NCBI GenBank assembly: GCA_023230125.1 | Contig: JALNXZ010000050.1 | Span: 1-8,773 of the forward strand | Source of the DNA: Bacteroidales bacterium | GTDB lineage: Bacteria > Bacteroidota > Bacteroidia > Bacteroidales > UBA1402 | DNA length: 8,773 bases | Direction of reading: 5' to 3' | In this document: positions 1 to 6,640 of the stretch, piece by piece | Layout: each line of letters opens with the position of its first letter | How positions within the stretch are numbered: the first letter of the stretch is position 1 | The notes under the pieces: model-generated | The model's input: the letters and a program-made list of their open reading frames with translations, nothing else | What the model was told of the DNA's origin: nothing | Databases searched by the model: none | Program-made: the position numbers and the translations under genes

Positions 1-904
1 GGCTTATAAAAGTTTTACCGCAGAAACGCTGGAAGATGGTGTGAAATTCCTGAAAACCATGAAGGCTCCTTATGTCTTGAAAGCGGACGGTTTAGCTGCT
101 GGAAAAGGTGTCCTTATTATCAACGATCTTCAGGAAGCCATCAAAGAACTGAGATCCATGCTGGACGGAAAGTTCGGAGCTGCCAGCAAAACGGTAGTCA
201 TTGAGGAATTCCTTTCAGGTATTGAATGTTCTGTCTTTGTCATAACAGACGGGAAGGATTATAAAATATTGCCGGAGGCCAAGGACTATAAACGCATAGG
301 CGTCGGTGATCAGGGGCTGAATACCGGTGGAATGGGGGCGATTTCTCCTGTTCCTTTTGCCGATGCTGTTTTCATGAAGAAAGTGGAGGACAGGATCATC
401 AAACCGACCATTCAGGGACTGGCTTCTGAAGGTATCGACTATAAAGGATTTCTGTTCCTGGGATTGATCAAGGTGGACGGAGATCCTGTTGTCATCGAAT
501 ACAATGCCCGCTTGGGAGATCCGGAAACAGAAGTGGTGATGTTACGCATCAAATCGGATCTGTTTGACTTGCTGGAAGGTGTGGCAGAAGGAAATCTGGC
601 TGAAAAAGAACTTATCATTGATACGCGCTCTGCGGCGACAGTGGTATTGGTATCCGGCGGATACCCTGAGGCTTATGAAAAAGGGAAAAGAATAACCGGT
701 CTCAGACAAGTGAAAAGTAGCATCCTGTTTCACGCAGGAACCAAAAAGGATGGAAAGAAGGTTCTGACAAACGGGGGTCGTGTGATTGCTGTCAGTTCCT
801 ATGGTAAAAACATGGCTGAAGCATTGAAAAAATCTTTTGCCAATGCTGAGAAGGTCAATTTTGAGAATAAATACTTCAGGTCTGATATAGGATTTGATTT
901 ATAG
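1..904 (+). CDS. purD: Phosphoribosylamine--glycine ligase (GAR synthetase), 5'-truncated by window edge
   Basis: PurD joins 5-phosphoribosylamine to glycine with ATP, giving glycinamide ribonucleotide in cytoplasmic de novo purine synthesis. The frame is open from base 2 (AYKSFTAETL...), upstream of the GTG at 41, so that GTG is an internal valine and not the start. The 300 visible residues lack roughly the first 120 of the family's usual ~425. Fragment residues 27-37 hold the glycine-rich ATP-grasp segment KADGLAAGKGV. Residues 103-118 hold DQGLNTGGMGAISP, and 166-181 hold EYNARLGDPETEVVML, which supplies the metal/ATP-binding Glu and Asn. The remainder is the usual C-terminal domain, and the gene ends normally at TAG 902-904. 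Nothing appears broken; the truncation is only the window boundary. It may be co-transcribed with the membrane gene 83 bases downstream, since no promoter-like box was seen between them. The identification is very secure. Confidence 0.97.
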   Translation, partial: AYKSFTAETLEDGVKFLKTMKAPYVLKADGLAAGKGVLIINDLQEAIKELRSMLDGKFGAASKTVVIEEFLSGIECSVFVITDGKDYKILPEAKDYKRIGVGDQGLNTGGMGAISPVPFADAVFMKKVEDRIIKPTIQGLASEGIDYKGFLFLGLIKVDGDPVVIEYNARLGDPETEVVMLRIKSDLFDLLEGVAEGNLAEKELIIDTRSAATVVLVSGGYPEAYEKGKRITGLRQVKSSILFHAGTKKDGKKVLTNGGRVIAVSSYGKNMAEALKKSFANAEKVNFENKYFRSDIGFDL

Positions 905-987
905 GAATTTGTGATTATATGCGCATGCGTGTGAATGATCTTCTGCTTATGTCGTTCATCCGGTTCATATTTTAAAATTATTCTTGG

Positions 988-1995
988 ATGAAAAAAGGCT
1001 TTTTGACTAAAATAGACTATTCCAACGGACTTTGGATTGCAGGTTTATTGTTGCTGCTTTTTTCAGTCTTTGGTAATATGTTTTATTCTTTTACTGATTC
1101 GAAAATTGTTGAAATACCGGCATCAGCAGCATTTTACGGTTTGAAAATTTTTGGATTTCAGTTAGATTTACTTCTAAGGAACCAGATTCTCGGTCATATA
1201 TTGCGGCTCTTACTATTGCTTGGAAGTGCTTTGCTTCTTCAATATATATCCTCTAAGTTCCGTCTGATCAGGGTGAGGAGTTATTTCCCTTTTTTTCTGT
1301 TTTGTGTCTTTTCCGCAACCATTGTTCCTGCTGTTCCTTTTGACGGGTCATCTATTGCTTGTTTCTTATTTTGCTGGTCTTGTTCGCGGTTGTTTTATGT
1401 CTTGGAGGGGTCGGTCAACCATGTGGTATTTGATGCTTCCGTGTTATTGACCATGGCCTCTCTCTTTCAAAGCAAGATCATTTATATTTTGGTGGTCTTT
1501 TGGCTTGTGATGGGCATATTGCAGGTTTTCTCATTCAAAAGCTTTTGTGCATCGATTCTTGGCATGATGAGTATTCTCTGGATTATTGGAGGCGTGTCTT
1601 TCTTGATGGATGATTATCATTTTATTATGACTTACTCCCAGAGTTTGATTATTTTTGAGTTTGTAGACTTCAATAGTTTTTCTCCGGCGGAAATTGCCTA
1701 TACTTCTTTTCTAGGAATATTGATGATTTCGGCCATGATTTCATTCTGGCCCAGGCAGAACCTGGACAAACTTCGCACCAGAAATTATCTGAATAGTGTA
1801 CTTCTCCTTTGGTTTAGTCTTTTGGCCTTGTGGCTTTTCTCTGGAAACGAAATGGGAATCCTGTTGCTCTTGTTCAGTTTGTCTTCGCTGATGGCTGCTC
1901 ATTTTTTCTCCTTGATCGATATCAGATACTCACGGGTATTGTTTATCCTATTTATGATTCTGTCCATTTCTGTACGCTTCATGCTTTTGAATTAG
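988..1995 (+). CDS. Polytopic inner-membrane protein, DUF6427-like, function unknown
   Basis: A 335-residue very hydrophobic protein with roughly nine to eleven predicted membrane segments, around residues 13-35, 67-87, 98-117, 121-140, 145-183 (probably two), 184-207, 241-255, 267-287, 289-310 and 314-334. It has no soluble domain. The segment FRLIRVRSYFPFFLF followed by FDASVLLTMASLF and a D at 208-209 resembles what I remember of DUF6427, a Bacteroidota membrane family often found near purD. That family call is from memory and not from a search. The start at ATG 988 (MKKGFLTKIDYSNG) gives the expected short cytoplasmic N-terminus; no clear Shine-Dalgarno precedes it, which is common in this phylum. 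The C-terminus ends directly after the last membrane segment. The 3' end overlaps the convergent mnmD by 17 bases. No transport or catalytic motif is visible, so no function is proposed. Confidence 0.8.
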   Translation: MKKGFLTKIDYSNGLWIAGLLLLLFSVFGNMFYSFTDSKIVEIPASAAFYGLKIFGFQLDLLLRNQILGHILRLLLLLGSALLLQYISSKFRLIRVRSYFPFFLFCVFSATIVPAVPFDGSSIACFLFCWSCSRLFYVLEGSVNHVVFDASVLLTMASLFQSKIIYILVVFWLVMGILQVFSFKSFCASILGMMSILWIIGGVSFLMDDYHFIMTYSQSLIIFEFVDFNSFSPAEIAYTSFLGILMISAMISFWPRQNLDKLRTRNYLNSVLLLWFSLLALWLFSGNEMGILLLLFSLSSLMAAHFFSLIDIRYSRVLFILFMILSISVRFMLLN

Positions 1996-2662
1996 ATTTT
2001 GTAGCCCTAAGCATTTCACGTTTTCCAGGAGGGCCAGATATACGCTCCACCTGAAAATCGGATCTCTGCATACGGCGACGGACTTCTCCTTTTGCACAAT
2101 AAGTGACCAGTATGCCTTGGTCATTGAGTGAGTTGAAAATTTTACGGAACAAGCATTCATTCCACATCTCAGGTTGTTTGTCAGGAGCAAAGGCATCGAA
2201 GTAGACCAGGTCGTATTTTTTTGTAAAATCGAAATTTGTAAAATCGTTCTGAATCTTTTGTAAAATGAATCTATCGTTTTCCAGGATAGTAGGAACATCC
2301 CAGGGTGCTTCATGTATTTTCAGGAATGCATCCGGCGTTAGATTTGGTTCAAGTCCCTTATAATTAAGAGTCTCAATGATGGATTTAGACAATGGAAACG
2401 CTTCAATTGCGTCATAACTGACCTGAAGCGTTTTTTGATGTGCTTCGCCCCATGTAAGCAGTGCATTCAGCCCGGTTCCAAATCCAACTTCGAAAATATT
2501 GATTTTTTTCTTCTTGATCTGGCGTAATCCGGCTTCAATAAATACATGCCTCGATTCCTGGACTGCACCGTTCATAGAATGATAGGACTCTTCCATTTCA
2601 GGATAGAAAAGCGTATCAGATCCGTCAGCTGTTTTCTTAAGTATAAAGATACTATGCCTCAT
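1979..2662 (-). CDS. mnmD: tRNA 5-(aminomethyl)uridine-34 methyltransferase, stand-alone MnmD
   Basis: This cytoplasmic SAM-dependent enzyme methylates the aminomethyl group on wobble uridine 34 of certain tRNAs, the last step of mnm5U formation after MnmE/MnmG. The 227 residues match only the methyltransferase half of enterobacterial MnmC; the FAD oxidase half is absent, as in other stand-alone MnmD proteins (DUF752). Seen motifs: DGSDTLFYPEMEESYHS at 13-29, SAM motif I EVGFGTGLNALL at 58-69, DAFAPDKQPEMW at 156-167, CAKGEVRRR at 189-197 and GPPGKREML at 210-218. It lies 24 bases downstream of the radical SAM gene on the same strand, so they are probably co-transcribed. GGAAGG at 2674-2679, 11 bases before the ATG, is a possible ribosome site. 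A copied GATTTTACAAA unit (bases 2235-2246 and 2220-2231 on the + strand) encodes the local repeat DFTNFDFTK. The 3' end overlaps the convergent membrane gene. Confidence 0.93.
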   Translation of the reverse strand: MRHSIFILKKTADGSDTLFYPEMEESYHSMNGAVQESRHVFIEAGLRQIKKKKINIFEVGFGTGLNALLTWGEAHQKTLQVSYDAIEAFPLSKSIIETLNYKGLEPNLTPDAFLKIHEAPWDVPTILENDRFILQKIQNDFTNFDFTKKYDLVYFDAFAPDKQPEMWNECLFRKIFNSLNDQGILVTYCAKGEVRRRMQRSDFQVERISGPPGKREMLRATKSNSKA

Positions 2663-2686
2663 TTTTATGATAACCTTCCGGCCATA

Positions 2687-3466
2687 TTATCCTGCAACGG
2701 AAACAGGTAAACCTGTTTCGGCCTTCACCCTTTTGGCTATGTCCTTCAACTCTTTCACCGTGATTTTTTCCAGTCCTGCAACAGGTGTTTCTCGGTCAAT
2801 GGTGTAGACCATGACTGATTCCGGAGCAATTTCCCGAAGCAGTTCAATCCATGCAGAAATTTCAGGTTCTGTCGTATTATCGAAAGTGAGTCCTTCATAT
2901 TGGCCTCTGGTGAAAAGCGTCTGGATGATCAATCGTCCATGAAAAGTTTTCATTTTTTCAACCTGTTCTTTGACAGAATAAGAGGAAGAGGCTGGACGAT
3001 CCAAAATTCTTATTGTTTCATCAAATGCGCTGTCCAGTTTTAAAATCGGATTTTCTACTTTCAAGAGTGCGGCATGGACTTTTGGCTTGTCAAGTTGGGT
3101 TGCATTTGAAAGTACGCTCACTTTGGCTTTCGGAAAATATTGGTTGCGTAATGAAATCGTGATGTCGATGATTTGGTCGAAGTCTGGATGTATCGTAGGC
3201 TCTCCGTTGCCGGCAAAGGTGATGACGTCAAGTATGACCTTCTCTGTATGAAGTTCAATCAACTTTTTTTCTAGAGCATCTTTTACATCTTTCACCTTGG
3301 GCATTTGACCTTTTTCGTGTTGCGCATTCAGTCCACATTCACAATAAAGACAATCAAAAGAACAAATTTTTCCGTGAAGGGGTAAAAGATTTATGCCAAG
3401 AGATGTGCCTAGTCTCCTGCTGTGTACAGGCCCAAAAATGATTTCCTCAAAAAGAATTGTTGCCAT
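2687..3466 (-). CDS. Radical SAM protein, COG0731 (TYW1-like) family, substrate unknown
   Basis: A 259-residue radical SAM enzyme. The cluster motif CSFDCLYC gives C35, C39 and C42 (CxxxCxxC), preceded by the family signature FGPVHSRRLGTSLGINLLP at 11-29. TFAGNGEPTIHPDF near residues 103-116 corresponds to the SAM-binding GGE-type motif. The N-terminal signature and FAGNGEPT are typical of COG0731 proteins, whose characterised archaeal/eukaryotic relative TYW1 builds the wyosine base of tRNA-Phe. The bacterial short members are, to my knowledge, uncharacterised. The protein has only four cysteines, C35, C39, C42 and C44, so there is no cysteine set for the second Fe-S cluster that TYW1 carries, and no flavodoxin domain. 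It is the first gene of a probable two-gene unit with mnmD, behind a -7 box at 3519-3526. The start ATG 3464-3466 places the signature at the normal distance. The fold is secure; a tRNA-related role is inference from homology and neighbour. Confidence 0.88.
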   Translation of the reverse strand: MATILFEEIIFGPVHSRRLGTSLGINLLPLHGKICSFDCLYCECGLNAQHEKGQMPKVKDVKDALEKKLIELHTEKVILDVITFAGNGEPTIHPDFDQIIDITISLRNQYFPKAKVSVLSNATQLDKPKVHAALLKVENPILKLDSAFDETIRILDRPASSSYSVKEQVEKMKTFHGRLIIQTLFTRGQYEGLTFDNTTEPEISAWIELLREIAPESVMVYTIDRETPVAGLEKITVKELKDIAKRVKAETGLPVSVAG

Positions 3467-3518
3467 TATTACTTTTCTTGCAAACCTTGTTTTTGAAGGT
3501 TTATATTATTAACGGACA

Positions 3519-3526
3519 CAAAGGTA
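3519..3526 (-). promoter_or_regulatory. Bacteroidota-type -7 promoter box for the radical SAM-mnmD unit
   Basis: Read on the minus strand this is TACCTTTG, an exact fit to the TAnnTTTG -7 box of the Bacteroidota primary sigma factor, followed by TGTCCGTTAATAATATAAAC. It lies in the 89-base gap upstream of the radical SAM start and would give a leader of about 45 bases. No TTTG -33 box lies at the usual 19-21 base distance, so the call rests on the -7 box and its position. Confidence 0.5.
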
Positions 3527-3555
3527 TGCAAAAAATCTACTATTGTTCTTCATGT

Positions 3556-5664
3556 TCAAAATTTCCAAAGGAATAGGCTTCTGATATCTGTCAGTTGATT
3601 TCCATGAACTTGCTCCAGCCCGGTTCCAACTTCTTGCCTGTTGTGGTAAACACTATGCCCTACTTTAATCTGTATACAAGTGGCATTGGTCATCTTATAC
3701 TTTAATAACAGACTGAATCTGTTGCCTTCCCCGTAAAAAGGAGTCATGGAAAATGTCCCCGGCAGATCTTTTTCATAGGAATAGATTCTATTATCATAAA
3801 GATCAGTGTCAAACAAAGCATATTTGATCGAAAAAGAGATGGGCTTGTCTACAGGACTGTAGTTCACTTCTTGGGAGGCGGAAAAACCTTGTGTCTCTTT
3901 TTCTATAGTTTTTGTGAGATTTCCGTCAATAACTGTTTTTAAGACCCAATTACCATATTTGGTAGAAATCTGTATGCGCATTTGGTTTTTCGTTTGTTTT
4001 TCCACAGGCAGCAAAGTATTGTTTTTCCCACTTAAATTCTTGTCTTTTGTCTTGCTTTTGAAGCGAAGAATTAACTCACTGTTGAAGGATGGTTTCCATG
4101 TTGCTTGAATGGCATGATCGGAGCCATTTGAAGGTTTGTTGATGCCATATTTTAACCATGGAAAAACAAAAAGGTCATAGTAGGCATTCAATCGCCAATT
4201 TTTAAGAAGTTTCCATTCACATGTTGCGAAGAACCCATATTCATTTTGAACAGATGTGCCTTCGGAAAATGAATTTCCATAGTAAGCCTGATATTTTGGA
4301 GCATAGTTTCGTGTCAGGATGGAGATATCCAGTTTGGAATTTGGATGAAGGGTTGTTCCTGATAGGAACGCTGTATTTCCATTTACATCCATGCCAAATT
4401 CCCCGAAAAAGAGCATCCCTTTGTATCTCAGGCGGTAATCCAATGAGTAGTTTCCTCCTTGTCTTCCCCGGAAATAGTGACAATTATAGGGCTTTGGCTC
4501 CGGGTTGAAATCCGCATTGAAGCCATAAGTCAATCCGGTAAGGCCAAATTGGCCATAATTGGCTTTCAATGAAAAATGGGCACCAATGGTGTAAAGCTTT
4601 AATTGGTCCTTGATTTCTAACTCTTTTATTGTTCGGTGCAATTCACTGGTGGAAATGGTGGAAAAGCTTTTTTCCGAGACTTTTGCATCTAGGTTTCTAG
4701 TAGAGGCAAAAGTTGTCATTTCCAAGCCGAATTTTCCTTTTGTTTCTACGGTTTGCCAAACAAAAGGCTTTAATATGAATGTTGCTCCGATGCCTCGAAA
4801 AAATCCGGATTCGGAAGCTGAAAAGTGTCTGCTGATATTTGTTCCGATTTTTTCAATGGCGGTTCCGCTGACACTTTTTCCCATAGAAAAAGAACTTGCA
4901 CAGACCAGGCCTTGTCCAAATTGCAGATTGTAGTCTCCGATGATCAGTGTCTTTATCCTTTTCTGATCTTTAATTGAAAAATGAAAAGAAGCGTAATCAA
5001 TACCTTTGTTTTTTTTGTTCCAAAGTTTTTCACCTGCATCTTTTTCAAGAACCATTCCCCATTGTATCTTTTTTTTGTAATTGAAACCGTAACGTAAATA
5101 GATATGAAAAGGGTCTCCGGAATAGGATTCATTCTTGTGTGTGCTGTCTGATGCATGGGTATATCCGGCTTTTTCCTGAATAGATCGGCCAAAACGTGTT
5201 CGGAGTTCTTGCTTTCCATATTTGAAAGCATTTTTCCATGTAGACATTTCAACCGGGAAAGTGGCCGGCTTTCCAATACGGACAAAAGGTTTCATCCAAC
5301 GAAGGGTCTGTTCATCCATCCCTTCCACCAACATTAGTTCTGAAAGGCTTAAGAGCGGTCCATACCGGTATAGGTAGTAAGAAAGGGCTTCTATCTGTTC
5401 TTCACTCAAAAAAGGGATGCTTTCCAACATCTCTTTTGTCGCTGTATTTAGGGAAATTGGATTTTCTGACAACTCAGAAAATCGGTCTTGCAAGTCTTCT
5501 GCATTACTTTCATCATCGTTGCTTTCCGTAATTTCCTCGATGAGTTCTGTCCAGTTTTGCTCTTGTACAATGATGTCAGTCTTTTCAAGATCCTGACCTA
5601 ATACATCGCCTTGATGTGCGTAAATCAGGACACTTGTCAGGATGATTCGATTGATGATTTTCAT
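3556..5664 (-). CDS. Exported helix-hairpin-helix plus outer-membrane beta-barrel protein, function unknown
   Basis: A 702-residue protein of a family common in Bacteroidota and usually labelled helix-hairpin-helix (ComEA-like). Residues 1-23 (MKIINRIILTSVLIYAHQG...) form a signal peptide. Residues 35-67 are strongly acidic. Residues 68-130 form a paired ComEA-type helix-hairpin-helix region (SLNTATKEMLESIPFLSEEQ ... LVEGMDEQTLRWMKPFV). The rest alternates hydrophobic and polar residues as in beta-strands, with family-like blocks EKDAGE (207-212), GDYNLQFGQGL (243-253) and FSMGKS (259-264), and ends in ...SLFLWKF, an aromatic last strand typical of outer-membrane barrels. The ComEA GxG hairpins are replaced by FLS and GMD, so DNA binding is doubtful. 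The frame extends 12 codons further to 5700, but the start at 5664 begins the signal peptide directly, has GGAGG nine bases upstream, and avoids overlap with the preceding gene. It is probably co-transcribed with that gene. Confidence 0.85.
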   Translation of the reverse strand: MKIINRIILTSVLIYAHQGDVLGQDLEKTDIIVQEQNWTELIEEITESNDDESNAEDLQDRFSELSENPISLNTATKEMLESIPFLSEEQIEALSYYLYRYGPLLSLSELMLVEGMDEQTLRWMKPFVRIGKPATFPVEMSTWKNAFKYGKQELRTRFGRSIQEKAGYTHASDSTHKNESYSGDPFHIYLRYGFNYKKKIQWGMVLEKDAGEKLWNKKNKGIDYASFHFSIKDQKRIKTLIIGDYNLQFGQGLVCASSFSMGKSVSGTAIEKIGTNISRHFSASESGFFRGIGATFILKPFVWQTVETKGKFGLEMTTFASTRNLDAKVSEKSFSTISTSELHRTIKELEIKDQLKLYTIGAHFSLKANYGQFGLTGLTYGFNADFNPEPKPYNCHYFRGRQGGNYSLDYRLRYKGMLFFGEFGMDVNGNTAFLSGTTLHPNSKLDISILTRNYAPKYQAYYGNSFSEGTSVQNEYGFFATCEWKLLKNWRLNAYYDLFVFPWLKYGINKPSNGSDHAIQATWKPSFNSELILRFKSKTKDKNLSGKNNTLLPVEKQTKNQMRIQISTKYGNWVLKTVIDGNLTKTIEKETQGFSASQEVNYSPVDKPISFSIKYALFDTDLYDNRIYSYEKDLPGTFSMTPFYGEGNRFSLLLKYKMTNATCIQIKVGHSVYHNRQEVGTGLEQVHGNQLTDIRSLFLWKF

Positions 5665-5673
5665 CTTTTGGAA

Positions 5674-5678
5674 CCTCC
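5674..5678 (-). promoter_or_regulatory. Shine-Dalgarno GGAGG deciding the start of the HhH/barrel gene
   Basis: The minus strand reads GGAGG followed by TTCCAAAAG and ATG, a 9-base spacer. This site supports the start at 5664 over the upstream in-frame start ending at 5700, which would overlap the preceding gene and put a charged segment before the signal peptide. Such a clear Shine-Dalgarno is uncommon in Bacteroidota, and it lies just after the stop of the upstream gene, consistent with internal initiation on a shared mRNA. Confidence 0.6.
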
Positions 5679-5683
5679 ATCGT

Positions 5684-6478
5684 TTACCAGTTGTAACCAA
5701 TCGTGAAACAAGAACTTAAACCAAGCACTGGATGTACATTTCCACCCAATGAATATTTTAATCGGTGAAATTTACCACCAATGCCCCATGATGGTTTTAA
5801 CGGATTGGCAGACAATCCCGTCCTAAGAATAAAAGTATCCCATACTGCATATTCAAAACCCAGATGCCAGATTATATTCTCCTGTTGTACTTTTTCAATT
5901 TCAAACAACCACACTGCCTTTTCTGTGGTGGAAAATAATCCTCCTATATGAAATGATTGATACAATGGAATGGCGTTTTCTCCTTTGTCTATTTTTGAAC
6001 CTGTCGGATTAAAAATATAAATGTCAATTTCAAAATCCTCATAGAGTTTGTAACTGCAATTGATTTCTGAGAGGAGTGTACCTCCTTTTTCATCACTGAT
6101 CAAGGAATAATGATAATAACCGGCTTTTATCCCCAGCATGAATGATCCTGACAAACAACGGGATGCTCCCAATGACAGATAGTTTTCCAGGAAAACGGCA
6201 TCCCCTGTCTGTGCATAGAATACATCCAACTTCATCCATTTTGTTGGAGTGGTCAGCTTGATGCTTTTAGTCGAAAGCTCACTGAGGTTGTAGGGCAGTT
6301 GGCAGTTCAGGAAGATTGCCGTAGAATCAGACTGCTCGATTCCTATCATTCCTCCACCTAAAGCCATGCTTTTTCCATCTATTTGGCATGATGCTCCGGT
6401 AAGAATATTATTGCTGCAATAAATGTTGTTGCATGTGCAATATAAAAGAAAGAAATACAGTACTATAATCTGTTTCAT
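5684..6478 (-). CDS. Exported PorV/PorQ-like predicted outer-membrane barrel protein
   Basis: A 264-residue protein that starts with a hydrophobic signal peptide (MKQIIVLYFFLLYCTCNNIY, cleavage probably near residues 21-23). The following GASCQIDGKSMALGGGMIGI...STAIFLNCQLPYNL resembles the GAR..SMGGA..A..D...NPAGL opening of PorV/PorQ and other FadL-like Bacteroidota barrels, and NPTG at 157-160 also recurs in such proteins. The remainder is short amphipathic strands rich in Y, F and G, and the protein ends FTIGYNW with an aromatic last residue. PorV and PorQ are parts of type IX secretion, but this protein is shorter and divergent, so I call only the general barrel type. Five or six cysteines remain after cleavage (31, 59, 108, 141, 257, perhaps 21), which is many for an exported barrel. 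C14 and C16 are not in a good lipobox. It is the first gene of the pair with the HhH/barrel gene 19 bases downstream. Confidence 0.72.
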   Translation of the reverse strand: MKQIIVLYFFLLYCTCNNIYCSNNILTGASCQIDGKSMALGGGMIGIEQSDSTAIFLNCQLPYNLSELSTKSIKLTTPTKWMKLDVFYAQTGDAVFLENYLSLGASRCLSGSFMLGIKAGYYHYSLISDEKGGTLLSEINCSYKLYEDFEIDIYIFNPTGSKIDKGENAIPLYQSFHIGGLFSTTEKAVWLFEIEKVQQENIIWHLGFEYAVWDTFILRTGLSANPLKPSWGIGGKFHRLKYSLGGNVHPVLGLSSCFTIGYNW

Positions 6479-6495
6479 GTCTTTTTAAAGATGCA

Positions 6496-6503
6496 CAAAA
6501 ATA
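6496..6503 (-). promoter_or_regulatory. Possible -7 box for the envelope gene pair
   Basis: The minus strand reads TATTTTTG, matching TAnnTTTG. It lies 17 bases before the ATG at 6478, so the leader would be only about ten bases. A TTTG occurs upstream (6518-6521) but with a 14-base spacer, shorter than usual. The surrounding tract is very A/T-rich, so a chance match is possible. Confidence 0.35.
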
Positions 6504-6610
6504 ACAATAAAAAAACACAAAAGAAAGGTAAAATATAAACATTTGTTTAATTTGGATGATTAATAAAAGTAAAATGGATCAAAGAACGAACCTCAAAGAA
6601 GAAAAAACTG

Positions 6611-6618
6611 TACTTTTG
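6611..6618 (+). promoter_or_regulatory. -7 promoter box for the DUF4294 gene
   Basis: TACTTTTG followed by CATTTC is an exact TAnnTTTG -7 box, in a form often seen in this phylum. It places transcription start near 6624 and gives a leader of about 17 bases before ATG 6641. A TTTG -33 box is not seen at the expected distance. The box is in the 162-base head-to-head region shared with the divergent envelope pair. Confidence 0.5.
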
Positions 6619-6640
6619 CATTTCACAGAAGAATGTTCAC

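Noticed and set aside
905..987. Gap after purD with the palindrome CGCATGCG (922-929) and an imperfect TGAATGA/TCGTTCA pair (932-957)
   Set aside because: Both are short, the second has a mismatch, and neither has a T run or a promoter-like partner. TATTCTTG at 979-986 resembles a -7 box with one mismatch but touches the start codon, leaving no leader.
2220..2267. Three near-copies of TTTGTAAAATCG (2220-2231, 2235-2246, 2257-2267)
   Set aside because: They lie in the coding part of mnmD and encode DFTNFDFTK and neighbouring residues; the first two are exactly five codons apart. This looks like a small in-frame repeat in a variable loop, not a regulatory or mobile element.
1948..2313. 121-codon minus-strand frame overlapping mnmD
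   Set aside because: It is another frame of the same strand as mnmD, which has full family motifs. The composition of this frame is not protein-like.
3914..5337. Several + strand open frames (3914-4108, 4221-4508, 4610-4933, 5155-5337) and minus-strand ones (4241-4483, 4953-5285) inside the HhH/barrel gene
   Set aside because: They are antisense or out-of-frame shadows of a well-supported long gene, with no domain, signal peptide or ribosome site of their own.
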